Shown: positions 33,803 through 43,817 of the stretch, piece after piece | How the letters are laid out: each line of letters starts with the position of its first letter | Position numbering within the stretch: position 1 is the stretch's first letter | From: CAVQJU01 sp963729215 | GTDB taxonomy: Bacteria > Acidobacteriota > Vicinamibacteria > Vicinamibacterales > CAVVIG01 | Direction: 5' to 3' | Length of the DNA stretch: 64,000 nucleotides | Assembly (NCBI GenBank): GCA_963729215.1 | Contig: CAVSND010000028.1 | Span: 1 to 64,000 of the forward strand | Notes under the pieces: model-generated | What the model was told of the DNA's origin: nothing | Seen by the model: the letters and a program-made list of their open reading frames with translations, nothing else | The model's database searches: none | Program-made: the position numbers and the translations under genes

Positions 33803-36619
33803 ATGGTTCCGACCCACAGCTTGGATCAGACGTCCTCGCCGGAGGCGAAAATCGCGCTGTTCCGCTCGCTCTTTCGCGGGCGTGAAGACGTATATCCGCG
33901 GCGATTCGAGAGCCGGAAGACGGGGAAGTCGGGGTATGCGCCCGCCTGCGCGAACGAATGGGTGCGAGGCATCTGCGAAAAGCCGCGCATCAAGTGCGCC
34001 GAGTGTCCGAATCGTCGCTTCCTCCCCGTGACCGACGACGTGATTCGGTGGCACCTCTCCGGCTGTGACGACGCCGGAGAGCGCTTCGTAGCCGGCGTGT
34101 ATCCGATGCTCCTGGATGAGACGTGCTTCTTCTTGGCTGTCGATTTCGACAAGGGCGGTTGGCTGGAGGATTCAACGGCCTTCATCGAGACCTGCCGTCG
34201 GATGGTTGTCCCCGCCGTGCTCGAGCGGTCACGCTCTGGCCGCGGCGGTCACGTCTGGCTATTGTTCGAAGAGGCCGTGCCTGCGGCGCTCGCACGAAAG
34301 GTCGGCTCCTACATCCTGACGGAGACGATGGAGCGACGGCCGGACATCGGCTTCGACTCGTACGACCGATTCTTCCCGAATCAGGACACGTTGCCCCACG
34401 GAGGATTCGGCAATCTGATCGCGCTGCCGTTGCAGAAACACCCCCGCGGCGACGGCAACAGTGTCTTTCTTGACGAGCAGGGCGTACCGCATCGCGATCA
34501 ATGGGCATTTCTCTCAACCGTACAGCGCATCGGGCGCGCGCATCTGGAAGGGATCGCGCGCGACGCTGATCGACGTGGACGCGTTCTTGGCGTGCGCCTT
34601 CCGCCGGCGGAGGACGACGAACCTGCACCATGGGCCGCGCCGCCGTCGCGTCGGCGGACGGAGCCACCGATTGTGGGCGAGCTTCCTGATTCGCTTGAAC
34701 TGATCCTCGGCAACGAGATCTACATCGCCAAAGACGGTTTGGCTGCCGGGTCTTCGGAACCGGTTGCTGCGTGTCGCCGCATTTCAGAATCCGGAGTTCT
34801 ATAAGACCCAGGCGATGCGCCTGCCTACCTACGCCAAGCCACGAATCATCGGGTGCGCTGAAGAACATCCACAGCACATCAGCTTGCCACGCGGATGCCT
34901 CGAAGACGTACGTGAACTACTGACCGACTTGAACATTCACCCGGTCATCCGTGACGAGCGTTTCAGCGGACACCCGCTGCATGCCAGCTTTCAAGGCGAG
35001 CTCCGAACAGAGCAGAAGCTCGCGGCCGAGGCGATGCTGAAGCACGAAACTGGTGTCTTGGCCGCCACGACGGCGTTCGGCAAGACAGTTGTCGCTGCCT
35101 GGCTGATCGCCCAGCGCGGCGTCAATACGTTGGTGCTCGTGCATCGGCGCCAGCTCTTGGACCAATGGATCGAGCGTCTGGCGACGTTTCTCGACCTCCC
35201 GACGAAGTCGGTCGGCCGCATTGGCGGCGGCCGCAACAAGCCGACCGGGCTGCTCGATGTGGCGGTCATTCAGAGCCTCGTCCGCAAAGATGTCGTGAAC
35301 GATTGCGTCGCCGAGTACGGTCAGGTGATCGTCGATGAATGCCACCATCTGTCAGCGCACAGCTTCGAACAGGTGGTCCGTCGGGCAAAGGCGCGATTCG
35401 TCCTGGGCCTGTCCGCGACGGTGACGCGCAAGGACGGTCATCATCCGATCATTTTCATGCAATGCGGCCCCGTGCGGCATCGAGTCGACGCCAAAGCGCA
35501 GGCGGCGGCACGACCGTTCGAACACACGGTCATTGTTCGCCCAACCACGTTTCAGACCGGCGCCGCCACAGGTACAGATAAACGGATCGAGTTCCAATCG
35601 CTTTATCAACTCCTGGTAGACGACGAGACTCGGAATCGAGCGATCTGCGAGGAGGTCGTTCAGGCCGTACGGGATCGGACGCTCGCCGCTGATCCTCACC
35701 GAACGCAACGAGCACCTCGATCGGTTCGAGAGTCTGCTTTCCGCAAGCGTTCCTCACGTCGTGGTCCTGCGAGGGGGAATGGGGAAGAAGCAGCGCGCAC
35801 TTATCGGCAGAGCGTCTGGCAGCCATCCCACCCGAAGAAGGACGCGTGATCCTGGCGACTGGCAAATACATCGGAGAGGGATTTGACGATCCGCGCCTGG
35901 ACACTCTGTTTTTGACGCTTCCGGTGTCGTGGCGCGGGACCATCGCTCAATATGTCGGCCGGCTACATCGCCTCTACGACGGCAAGCGTGAGGTGCAGGT
36001 CTACGACTACGCCGACCTCAATGTGCCGATGCTGGCGCGAATGTTCGATCGCCGTTGCCGCGGCTACGAGGCCGTCGGCTATACGATTGTCCTTCCGGCC
36101 AGCGCCATTCCGGGCTGGCCCGCCGACGTGACGTTGCCGGCTGATCCGCTCTGGAAGCGCGACTACGCTGCTAGCGTTCGGCGACTCGTTCGAGACGGCG
36201 TCGATACGCCGCTCGCGAACTTGTTCGTGACGGCCGCCCGTCCGATTCCTGCGGAAGCCGAAGGCGCCAAACGGGCGCGAAGTGCGTCCGAGGCGTTTCT
36301 CTATCGCCGTCTGGAAACGTTGCCGGAGACACGGGGGCGATTCCAGCTGAATGCCGATCTACCGATCCCGTTCGATGGCTACGGCAGAATGGAAATCGAT
36401 CTCCTCTGCGCTGATTCGCGAGTCGTCGTTGAGATCGATGGTGGCCAGCATCTCGCGGATCCGGTCGCGTACCGCCGCGATCGACGGAAGGATCAGCTGC
36501 TCCAAGAGAACGGGTATCTCGTGCTGCGTTATCTTGCCGAGGACTTGGCCAAGGAACTGGACTCAGTACTCACGGGATTCTGCGCGCGGTCAGTTCCCGG
36601 CAGAGATCGCCTGTGGTGA
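33803..36619 (+). CDS. Fused archaeo-eukaryotic-type primase, SF2 helicase and DUF559-like nuclease (frameshifted)
   Basis: One polypeptide of about 938 residues once three single extra bases are removed (near 34754, 35669 and 35803). Residues 1-300 are an AEP primase of the type annotated as TOTE conflict-system primase: Cys 49, 58, 65, 68 form a probable zinc site, VDFD (Asp114, Asp116) the metal site, and GGHVW (His150) the second motif. Next is an SF2 helicase with AFGKT, DECHH, LSATV and YVGRLHR. The C-terminal ~110 residues (MEIDLLCADSRVVVEIDGG, LRYLAEDL) match DUF559/Vsr-like nucleases. Together they could copy and cut invading or replicating DNA. The ATG at 33803 has GGAG 3 bases upstream; an in-frame stop lies 36 bases upstream, so the protein begins close to the primase core. 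All family motifs survive the breaks. Confidence 0.85.
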
Positions 36620-36661
36620 CGAATACGGTCACCCTTTGGCGAGGGAGCCAGGTCAGGTGAT

Positions 36662-36964
36662 TCACTCGATCTGCGGACCGCGTTCGCGACGCGCACCCCA
36701 GAGGGCGCGCACGATCACGCCGGTGTCATCGAAGGTGTAATAGAGATGGACCGCGACTCTTCTGAGGTAAACGCGGCGAACACCGGGAACTGGAGACTGA
36801 GCGTACAGGGTCCCGGCACCTGGGAGCGTCGCGATGATCTGGAGCGCTTGTTCGAGTTCCTCGGTGAACACGTCGGGGTGGTCGCGATTGGCCAACCACC
36901 AGGCCTTCTCTCGCCGAACGTGTTGCTGCGCAGTGGCTGTGAAGCGAACGCGGCGATTCTTCAA
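36662..36964 (-). CDS. RelE/ParE-family toxin
   Basis: A 100-residue toxin-fold protein: RVRFTATAQQHVRREKAWW, then helix FTEELEQALQIIATLPGAG, strand VRRVYLRRVAVHLYYTF and a terminal VIVRALWGARRERG. This is the ParE/RelE order. ParE proteins poison gyrase and RelE proteins cleave mRNA; the target here is undecided. The start overlaps the antitoxin stop by 4 bases. It is convergent with the primase-helicase gene, 42 bases apart, and lies within the mobile element, where it could favour retention. Confidence 0.88.
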   Translation of the reverse strand: MKNRRVRFTATAQQHVRREKAWWLANRDHPDVFTEELEQALQIIATLPGAGTLYAQSPVPGVRRVYLRRVAVHLYYTFDDTGVIVRALWGARRERGPQIE

Positions 36965-37185
36965 CGCGATCGCAGTTCGCGAAGGATCACATCCGCGTCG
37001 ACGAGACGACCGGCCTTGATGTCTTCGTCCGAATCCTTGAGGGCCTGATGGAGCGCAGCCCGATCTTCCTCGTCGAGCCAGTCCCCGGGATCAAGCGGCA
37101 AGAGCTCGATCTCGGTTCCCTCGGGCAGATCGGTCGGCTCGTCAACGACGAGTCGCCCGGCCTTCACTCGAGCCTTCAGAGTCAT
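36961..37185 (-). CDS. Antitoxin of the ParE/RelE-type pair
   Basis: A 74-residue acidic protein. MTLKARVKAGRLVVDEPTDL is a strand-rich dimerisation and DNA-binding start of AbrB-like antitoxins, and ALHQALKDSDEDIKAGRLVD is a helix that would wrap the toxin. The start at 37185 is supported by the match to such antitoxins; a longer frame from 37293 is not protein-like. It is the first gene of the pair and should repress it. Confidence 0.82.
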   Translation of the reverse strand: MTLKARVKAGRLVVDEPTDLPEGTEIELLPLDPGDWLDEEDRAALHQALKDSDEDIKAGRLVDADVILRELRSR

Positions 37186-37367
37186 GCGATCACAGTAGCA
37201 CCCCAACCGTTGCTCCACAAGGCGTACTGGGTACGAGCGGATGGGAAGCGGCGCGGGCGAGCAGGCCGCATGCGGACAAATCGGCGCGAACATTCCCGTC
37301 GAGCGAACCGGGCGGGACGAACATTGCCGGTCATGTTCGTTGAATGCGGGTCACTGGGTGCTCCCGC

Positions 37368-37390
37368 ATCGCTACCCAGTTGCTACCCGA
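37368..37390 (+). repeat. Candidate integrase arm site, right
   Basis: ATCGCTACCC, four variable bases (AGTT), then GCTACCCGA, matching the left-end copy at 33692-33714 in 19 of 23 positions and in spacing. It ends 43 bases before the right direct repeat. The stretch 37186-37433 has no convincing gene. Confidence 0.45.
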
Positions 37391-37433
37391 GTCCAGGAAA
37401 CGACGAAAACACTAGGAAATCGTTGTGGCAACG

Positions 37434-37486
<53 letters not shown>

Positions 37487-37494
37487 AAATCGAC

Positions 37495-37521
37495 AAAAAG
37501 CCCATGCAAATGGGCTTTTTT
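37495..37521 (+). terminator. Terminator behind attR (original tRNA-Pro terminator)
   Basis: AAAAAGCCCAT and ATGGGCTTTTT pair around a GCAA loop, followed by T. It lies 8 bases past the right repeat, where the tRNA transcript would have ended before the element inserted. Confidence 0.85.
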
Positions 37522-37861
37522 GCTTTTCGGTGACCTTCGATGGCCGCTGGCTCGGAGCAACTTCATGTTCCCCATGGCTTCGCGGTGACAAGAGGCTGAT
37601 TGGCCGGTGGCGATCGGACCGCGAGCGCACGCTTTCGTGTCACAACCTAATTTCTCACTCTGCAGAAGCCTCACGTCCATCACGCTACGGGTCCAGAAGA
37701 GGTCAAACAATCGACCGCATTCCCCGTGCGCCCGCTCTCAGCAGAGGTGGATGAGCGGCGCCGACTGGTGTGCGAAATCGAACATCTCAAACTCGCCAAG
37801 CGTGCGAAGTTAGATTCAGGGTCAGTGGAGGACCCGGTGAGCGTTCGTCAGGGGGCCTGAA
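37522..37861. other. Intergenic stretch with no recognised gene
   Basis: About 340 bases between the terminator and the next gene. Short frames here have no protein-like composition. A ribosome-like AGGGGG at the right edge serves the following TTG start. I see nothing else. Confidence 0.4.
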
Positions 37862-38248
37862 TTGAAGCAACTGCTGATTGGCGTGACGGCCGTGCTGCTG
37901 ACCGCGCATGGAGCGTTCGCCGCAAGTCGGACCCTGACGGGGACAATCAGTGACAGTCTATGCGGCGCGTCTCACCAGGCGATGGCCGCTCAGCATGGTG
38001 GTAAAAGAACCGATGCCGAATGCAGCGCGGCGTGCGTGAAGGCCGGCGGGAAATACGTATTCGTATCAGAGGGCCACGTCTACACCATCGCCAACCAGAA
38101 CCAGAAGGACCTCGCGGCGAACGCAGGGAAGACCGTTCAGTTGACGGGCGACCTGCAGGGCACCACCATCACGCTGGCAACGATGACGGCGAGCACGATG
38201 AAGGCTCCCGCTACGCCCACCGGTCTGCGGGTGGTATCGGTGCGGTGA
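37862..38248 (+). CDS. Small exported protein (DUF5818-like)
   Basis: A 128-residue secreted protein with a TTG start, AGGGGG 6 bases upstream, and a signal peptide ending HGAFAAS. The mature part has TLTGTISDSLCGASHQ, TDAECSAACVKAGGKYVFV, and a VYTIANQNQKDL tail. Three conserved Cys in this pattern recur in acidobacterial proteins of the DUF5818 type. Function unknown; the Cys and His may bind metal. Confidence 0.72.
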   Translation: MKQLLIGVTAVLLTAHGAFAASRTLTGTISDSLCGASHQAMAAQHGGKRTDAECSAACVKAGGKYVFVSEGHVYTIANQNQKDLAANAGKTVQLTGDLQGTTITLATMTASTMKAPATPTGLRVVSVR

Positions 38249-38467
38249 TGCCGTGCGTGAGCGGCTTCGAAGTTCAGAGGTCAGCGCCCAATCCTCTTAA
38301 ACGTAACCGGTTGTGGCGGCCCCATGCCACTGGCCCTCAACGCCTCGCGGGTTTTGTCCGTAATCAGAAACGACAGTCTCGCCGTATCGCCGGACACGCG
38401 CAGTTCAAATCGAATGGTCTCGACTCGCAGCGTGCCATCGCCTTTTCTGACAGCACATCGGTGAAAG

Positions 38468-38740
38468 TCAGGCCTGCTCCGAGGGCGGCTTGGCGATGTG
38501 CATTTGTAGTCGTCGTAGTTCAGCGATGGCGGAGTCCCGGTCTGACTCAAAGACTCTGAGCACCGAGCCCCCGGCGCCGCCAGGTTGGCGGGAATACCAG
38601 GAGAATGTTCCTGACGCTTCGTCCGGGACAAAGGCGGCAATCCCGATCCGTTCGAGTGCGCCTCGCGCCATGGACGCTTCAAAGCTGGACGAAAACGTCG
38701 CAATCGTGATCAGCGCCTCGTCATCCTTCGACACACCCAC
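38468..38740 (-). CDS. DUF2007-like small protein
   Basis: A 90-residue protein. ITIATFSSSFEASMARGALERIGI and RVFESDRDSAIAELR match the DUF2007 'putative signal-transducing protein' fold, a small ferredoxin-like domain. The role is not established. Downstream, the frame at 38281-38450 contains protein-like sequence (DTARLSFLITDKTREAL) without a usable start, possibly a broken second gene. Confidence 0.68.
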   Translation of the reverse strand: MGVSKDDEALITIATFSSSFEASMARGALERIGIAAFVPDEASGTFSWYSRQPGGAGGSVLRVFESDRDSAIAELRRLQMHIAKPPSEQA

Positions 38741-38864
38741 ACGATACGCTGGCGTTCAGGGCTTGCCAACTCCCCTTCAGGCACGTGCGGTGGGAAAGCC
38801 TGAAAACGGGCAACAGGGACAAGGTCCTGCCCTCCTTGAACGTTTCAGCCTCGCGTCGGCTGCG

Positions 38865-39335
38865 CTACTGCTTGTCATAGATCACGACCTGCGAAGTGTT
38901 CAGACCCTGGTTGGTTACCGCACTCGAGACGCCCCTCATGGTCTTGCCATCGTCCGACACGACGTTATGGACCAATATCCGCCGTTCGCCATTCACCTTG
39001 ATGACGATGTCCCATGTGTGATCGTCGATGCGGGCAAAGGCGTAGGTGAACCTGGCCTGGCGCGCGGGAGTCGCCGCAACCGGGACGTCAATGCCGTCGA
39101 ATTTGCCAGTGCCCTCAGAGTGGTACGGTCCCTGCTCGTTCACGCCGTCGAGTGAAACCTTGAACCCCTCACCAGCGGGCTCGAAGCGAAGTGTCTCGCT
39201 CTTGGGGCCAGGACCCGGCTGGTATCTGGACTTGGCGACATCGACCTTCCATGTCCCCACGAACCGTTGATTCTGGGCAACAGTTAACTGGCCCATCAAC
39301 ACCAGCAGGCCAGCCACGAGTGTGGCGCTCTTCAT
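38865..39335 (-). CDS. Secreted beta-rich protein, lipocalin-like
   Basis: A 156-residue exported protein with a signal peptide ending LTVAQNQ. RFVGTWKVDVAKSRY and SETLRFEPAGEGFKVSLDGV resemble the small secreted beta-barrel proteins that are abundant in Acidobacteriota. No catalytic residues are evident. The gene stands alone, followed by a 167-base gap before the FtsZ-like gene. Confidence 0.68.
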   Translation of the reverse strand: MKSATLVAGLLVLMGQLTVAQNQRFVGTWKVDVAKSRYQPGPGPKSETLRFEPAGEGFKVSLDGVNEQGPYHSEGTGKFDGIDVPVAATPARQARFTYAFARIDDHTWDIVIKVNGERRILVHNVVSDDGKTMRGVSSAVTNQGLNTSQVVIYDKQ

Positions 39336-39502
39336 CGTGCGCTCCTTATCCTGCGTTCAAGGGCCTTCAACCGGTTTGAGGGCGAATTGTGTCCGCCGAG
39401 ACCCCGGCCGATGCGTCGTCCGATGGGATCATCAAGCACTTGCCGCAGAAGTTCTAGCCCGCATCGATGATCGATACGTCCCGACCATCGTTGACAGTGA
39501 AA

Positions 39503-41102
39503 TCACTCCCGGAACTTGTGCAGCAGGCTCTCCATCATGGACGGTTCGTGGCGTTCCGGCAGCTCGACGAAGTGGAAACGCTTCACCGCATCAGCTCCCC
39601 AGAAACGGCCGACCGCGATCAGCAGATCCAGATCTGGCCGAATCCCATCCGGCACGGTCGTCGTTGAACAGGTCTCCTCGAGTTCCTCGTAGCTGAGCTC
39701 GCGCACATGGATGGTCTGCCGGCCTCTTTTGAGTGCGTGGTCCGGCACCGTCGTACTCTCGATCAAGGCGTGCAGCAGCCGCTCGCGCCAATGACGGGGG
39801 AGCCGGTCGAACGCGGTGCGAAACCACATCATGCCAAGAAGCCGTCTCACCTCGGTTCCGTCGACGGGGATGTCCGATGCGACGCCGTCGCCCGCCAGCG
39901 CCAGTGCCGCCGGATCGGCACGGTTGAGGGCGACCGCGAATTCCCGGAACGTGGTAAAGCCATGTGCCGGAGACGCATTGCCGATCGTTCGATTCGATGG
40001 GTCCGTATGTTGCTCGACCGGCGCAGACGATTCCGCATCAGCCAGTGGTGCGTGGGCAGCCGTACGCACGCCTTTCTCGAGGCTCCAATCGATTTCAAGC
40101 GGGCGCTGCGTTCCTGTGTACTCGGCGAACAACGCCGTCACACCCCACGGTTTCGGTATGCCCACCGCCCGCGCGTACAGCGGACTGTAGGGACTCCTCG
40201 CATCGACGCCCATCGCGGCGCCAACCCGTCCCTTGATCTGGGCATCCACGAGATTCGACCAGTCGCCTTCAATGCAGATCAAAGACGTCCCAGCGGGCTT
40301 GTGAAAGGCGTAGTACGGATTGTCACAGCATCGGCGGGCGGCGTGCTCCACCTGTTCATCGCTCGGATCGCAGCCGTCCGGAGGATCGATCTCGGCGAAG
40401 CCGATTCGCAGACGGCCCCGGCCAGCAAACAGGATCGAGAGATCGGACGGATCGACCTGCGAGAGATCCCACAAGACGTAGATCAGGCCGCGGAGACCGC
40501 GCGCGATGGGAACATTCATTCGTTCAAAGACGACCGGCTGCGGCTGCGGATCGTGTTCGGTGTATCCACGGTCGTTCAGAATCTCGATCAGCCGGATGCC
40601 GGCTGCGTCGAATTGCTCGATCGCGCGTACGGCATGGTCGTAGTGCCGCTTGTCCACCTCGTGCCGCTCGAACGATGGCCGGACGAAGATGGGGATCACG
40701 AGCTTCTTCTGCTGACGCGCGATCTGCGCAAGTGGAAACATCGTGCCCGAACCGGTGCCTTTGCCTCCAGAGCCGATGAGGATGATGATCGAATAACGGC
40801 TGAACAGTTCCTCGACTTCGGCTGCGTGATTCCTCGAGCGCGCGGAGCGCCACCTCCGGGTCGTGCCTCGCGCCGAGACGGCCGGTGGTGCGAGCGCCGA
40901 TGAGGAACCGCTCCTCGCTCGGCAGATCGGACAGTGCAAACTCGTTGGTGTCCAGAAATCGAGGGGTCACGGCGCGCCTGAGCCGTTCTGCGTACCCGGA
41001 ATCGGTCTTCTCCGTCACGGCCAGGTCGCGCCGGAACGTCGCCATCACTGACCGCAGAATGTTTCCACCGCCGCCGCCCGCGCTTACAAGGAGGATATGC
41101 AT
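39503..41102 (-). CDS. FtsZ/tubulin-like GTPase (one frame change)
   Basis: A GTPase of about 533 residues. The N-terminal MHILLVSAGGGGGN is the first nucleotide loop of FtsZ, and GSGGKGTGSGT is the tubulin signature. ITVL/IPIFVRPSFERHE and FDAAGIRLIEILND follow. The C-terminal half diverges from FtsZ, so this is a specialised relative rather than the cell-division protein. The frame changes near 40835, where CGAGGAATC reads correctly as CGAGAATC. The start at 41102 overlaps the end of the membrane-protein gene by 19 bases, so the two act as a pair. Confidence 0.82.
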
Positions 41103-41992
41103 GAAACACCTGAGGGCTTGGGATCCGCCGTGAATTGAAATGGCACGACGATCCATCCGGCTTTTGTGTAAGGCGCACCGCTCACGAAGGAGTCATCGGC
41201 AAGCACGCGCACGACCCGGGCCACGTCGTATTCGACGTTCTTCTTGTGGTCAGACAGGTTTGGATAACGCCTGCCCACGCCCGGCGCGAGAAGAATGTCG
41301 AATCGTCCGCGACGCGCGCCGAAGCGGAGATTCGATCTCACCGGACGTTCCCCGGCGTCGTACCCAACCAGTGGCCGTTCGAACTCATCAACGAATCGAT
41401 GGACAAAGTACCGCACGATGAGGGACGCCGTCTTCCTGCGAGTGAGATAGTCGTCGACCATCCGCCATCCGCACCAGGGCACAACCATCGCCGCGCAAAG
41501 CCACAGCATCCTGAGATCGACACCCCCGAGTCTTCGAACGACGTCGGAGACGGCGGGCTGCGGTCCATCGCCGGCGTCCGCGCTCGCGAGTGCCGCGGGC
41601 GCCGCCAGTGCTTCGGGAACACGGGAGCCGTTGGGAGCTTCGTATGCGTCGGCAGCCGCGGGCTCTTCGACGTGATGTGCGTTCAAAGAGATGGCCGGCA
41701 TGATGACGCAGGCCCGCCAGCCGAGACGAATACGGTTGTATTGAGACTTGGGAACGAACCTCGAGGAGGGGTTCATGATCTGGAACCACTCGCGATACGC
41801 GTTCTGGCCGTTGCCGGTCACGCGTCGTGCGGCTTGCGTGGCGGACTCGCCACGCCGAATGGCATGGCAGACGGGCGACTGCGCAAAGGCGAGTGTCGGT
41901 ACTGCCTCCAGCATCAGGGCGAGCGGCAGCACAAACCAGGCGACGCGCGTCAGCGACCGCAATCTCCACCTCATCAGGACGCTGGGAAACAT
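41084..41992 (-). CDS. Membrane protein with LysM-like domain, partner of the FtsZ-like gene
   Basis: A protein of about 302 residues (41992 or 41974 start). A signal segment (VAWFVLPLALMLEAVPTLAFAQ) leads into a LysM-like region: CHAIRRGESATQAARRVTG, then FVPKSQYNRIRLGWRACV. After a low-complexity Ala-rich linker comes one transmembrane segment (MLWLCAAMVVPWCGW) and a cytosolic C-terminal domain of ~120 residues (TASLIVRYFVHRFVDEFE, GRFDILLAPGVGRRY). The topology would connect cell-wall binding outside to the tubulin-like GTPase inside. That role is inferred from the gene overlap and domain order. Confidence 0.72.
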   Translation of the reverse strand: MFPSVLMRWRLRSLTRVAWFVLPLALMLEAVPTLAFAQSPVCHAIRRGESATQAARRVTGNGQNAYREWFQIMNPSSRFVPKSQYNRIRLGWRACVIMPAISLNAHHVEEPAAADAYEAPNGSRVPEALAAPAALASADAGDGPQPAVSDVVRRLGGVDLRMLWLCAAMVVPWCGWRMVDDYLTRRKTASLIVRYFVHRFVDEFERPLVGYDAGERPVRSNLRFGARRGRFDILLAPGVGRRYPNLSDHKKNVEYDVARVVRVLADDSFVSGAPYTKAGWIVVPFQFTADPKPSGVSCISSL

Positions 41993-42164
41993 GAGGGCCC
42001 TGTCGCGGTTAGCATAACGCTCCTTGCCGTCTTTCGGCCGGCCTGCGCGCGCTCGATATCGGCTACGAGATCTGCCGACGCGTGCGCCATGCCTGGTCGG
42101 CTGCGGCGGCCGGGTTTGGCCAGCTTCCGCCAAAGCTCAGCGGTCCGCCGGTTGAGCTTCTCCC

Positions 42165-42203
42165 GCCCTTGGTGGCAGCCGCAACTCGACAATTCAATTC
42201 TCG
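42165..42203. repeat. 39-bp dispersed repeat, copy 1
   Basis: Matches 44561-44599 at 37 of 39 positions (both changes are A/G). It lies about 175-210 bases upstream of the LysM-like gene on the minus strand, in the 300-base gap between that gene and the TPR lipoprotein. Confidence 0.7.
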
Positions 42204-42287
42204 GCCCGTTCGGCGCCGGCCGAGTGGTTCCCGTCCTCGAGGAGCAGGCCCAGCATCTGAGAAGTGCCGGATCATTTGGACGTTGTC

Positions 42288-43797
42288 TCAGCCGTATTCG
42301 ATGCGCCTCCGAGCGGAGTCCTTCAGGCCGGCGCTCGTCTCGACGGCGGCCAGCGCGCGAAGGACCTCGATGGACGCCGGCTCGAGCCGCAACGCGACGA
42401 TCAACGCCGCACGCGCCTGATCCAGCTTGCCATCGACGGCTTGCAGGCGTCCGAGCTGTAAGTAGAGAAGCGGCCGGTCGGGCCATTCGGAGATAGCTGC
42501 TTCGCTGGCTTCGATCGCTGCGGCGCGTTGTCCACTGCGTGCAAGCGCGTCGATGAGCATCACGCGCGTCTCGAGGTCCGCAGGTGCAACCGCTTGCGCC
42601 CGTTCGATCAATTTGATCGCGTCCCGTTCGCGTCCGCCGGCCAGGCGGCGGCGAGCCAGCGCGAGGTACGGACGCGGACTCTCCGGGTCCGCGGCCGCGG
42701 CCTGCTCGAACACGCGATCGCTGCCCGCGCCGTCGCCTTGCGCGGCCAGGATGTCACCCTCGAGGAACGCTGCGTCGAGTTGGTCCGGGGCGGCGGCGAC
42801 GGCCCTGCGCGCGACCGCCAGCGCATCGGTCAGGCGGTGCTCGGATTGAAGCAGGCGAGCTTCGAGGAAAAGCGCTGGCACGTATCGCGGCGAATCGAGC
42901 AGGACCGTGTTCAGTGTCCGGTGCGCGTCGTCAGGGCGACCGCGTGCTGACTGGAGCGCGGAAAGGCGCACGCGGGCCGCATCCCGATTCGCGGTGGTGC
43001 CGGCCAGTTTCGAGAGCGTTCGTTCCGCGTCGGCGAAGCGACCCATCACGATGAAATAGTCGGCGAGCGCGAACGGGTGTCCGCTAGGATTGGCGGCCAC
43101 GACAGCCCACGACCGTTCAGCCTCACGTCCGCGATCCGTCGCCATCAGGAACAACGCGAGCGCTCGTTGAGCGGCGATGTTCGAAGGGTCCAACGCCGTC
43201 GCCCGCCGCAACTCAGCTTCGGCCACGGCAGTGTTGCCTTCAGACCAGGATTTACCGGCCAATGCGATGTGCGGTTCCGGGCGCGTCGGAGCCAGCCGAA
43301 TGGCGTCGCGAAGCGAGGCCTCGCTTCGAGCCTGCTCGTGGACGCCGGCCAGTGCTTCCCCGAGCACGAGGCGCGCATCGGGATCAGTCTCGTTTGCCTG
43401 GACGGCGGCTTCAGCGCGCGCAACGGGACTCGTCGTACCGTCCGGCCAGCAGATAAATCGATGCGGCTCGAAGCTGTGCGGCGCCGTTTTCGGGCTGGAG
43501 TTCGGCGAGTGTCAACCACGCATCCGCCGCCAGGGCCGGCTGGCTCGATCGCGTGGCGGCGTCGGCCAGCTTCTCGACGACTTCGACCGATGCCGGCGTT
43601 AAAGCAGCGGCGTGACGGTATTCGAGCGACGCCTCGCGGTATTGGCCGGCGCGAATCAATCGATCACCGTCAGCAAGGTATCGCGCGGCGCGTTTCCCCT
43701 CATCTTTTTTACAACCTGCCGAGGCAAAGAGGAGCAATGCTGCCGTGAGGCTGACGGTTGAGCGTCGATTGACGAATGTCCGTACCCGGCAGGCCAT
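42288..43797 (-). CDS. TPR-repeat lipoprotein (one frame change)
   Basis: An exported lipoprotein of about 502 residues. The signal ends at LFASAGC and 10-12 TPR-like helical repeats follow (AARYLADGDRLIRAGQYREAS, YVPALFLEARLLQSEHRLTDA). TPR lipoproteins beside PEP-CTERM proteins often belong to the exosortase-linked extracellular matrix systems (PrsT-like). The frame breaks near 43425, where CGTTGCG reads correctly as CGTGCG. The start is 43797, 20 bases downstream of the PEP-CTERM gene. Confidence 0.82.
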
Positions 43798-43817
43798 GTG
43801 CGAAACAGCAATCCGGG

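Noticed and set aside
38281..38703. 140-residue minus-strand gene
   Set aside because: Its first half overlaps the DUF2007-like gene in another frame. Only the last ~55 residues look protein-like and no start codon serves them; it may be a remnant.
42150..42170. Sigma-54 promoter next to the first copy of the 39-bp repeat
   Set aside because: The equivalent GG and GC are only 9 bases apart and the -12 box is poor, unlike the copy at 44549.
41135..42496. 453-residue plus-strand frame
   Set aside because: Antisense to the LysM-like and TPR genes and spans their gap; no domain or ribosome site.
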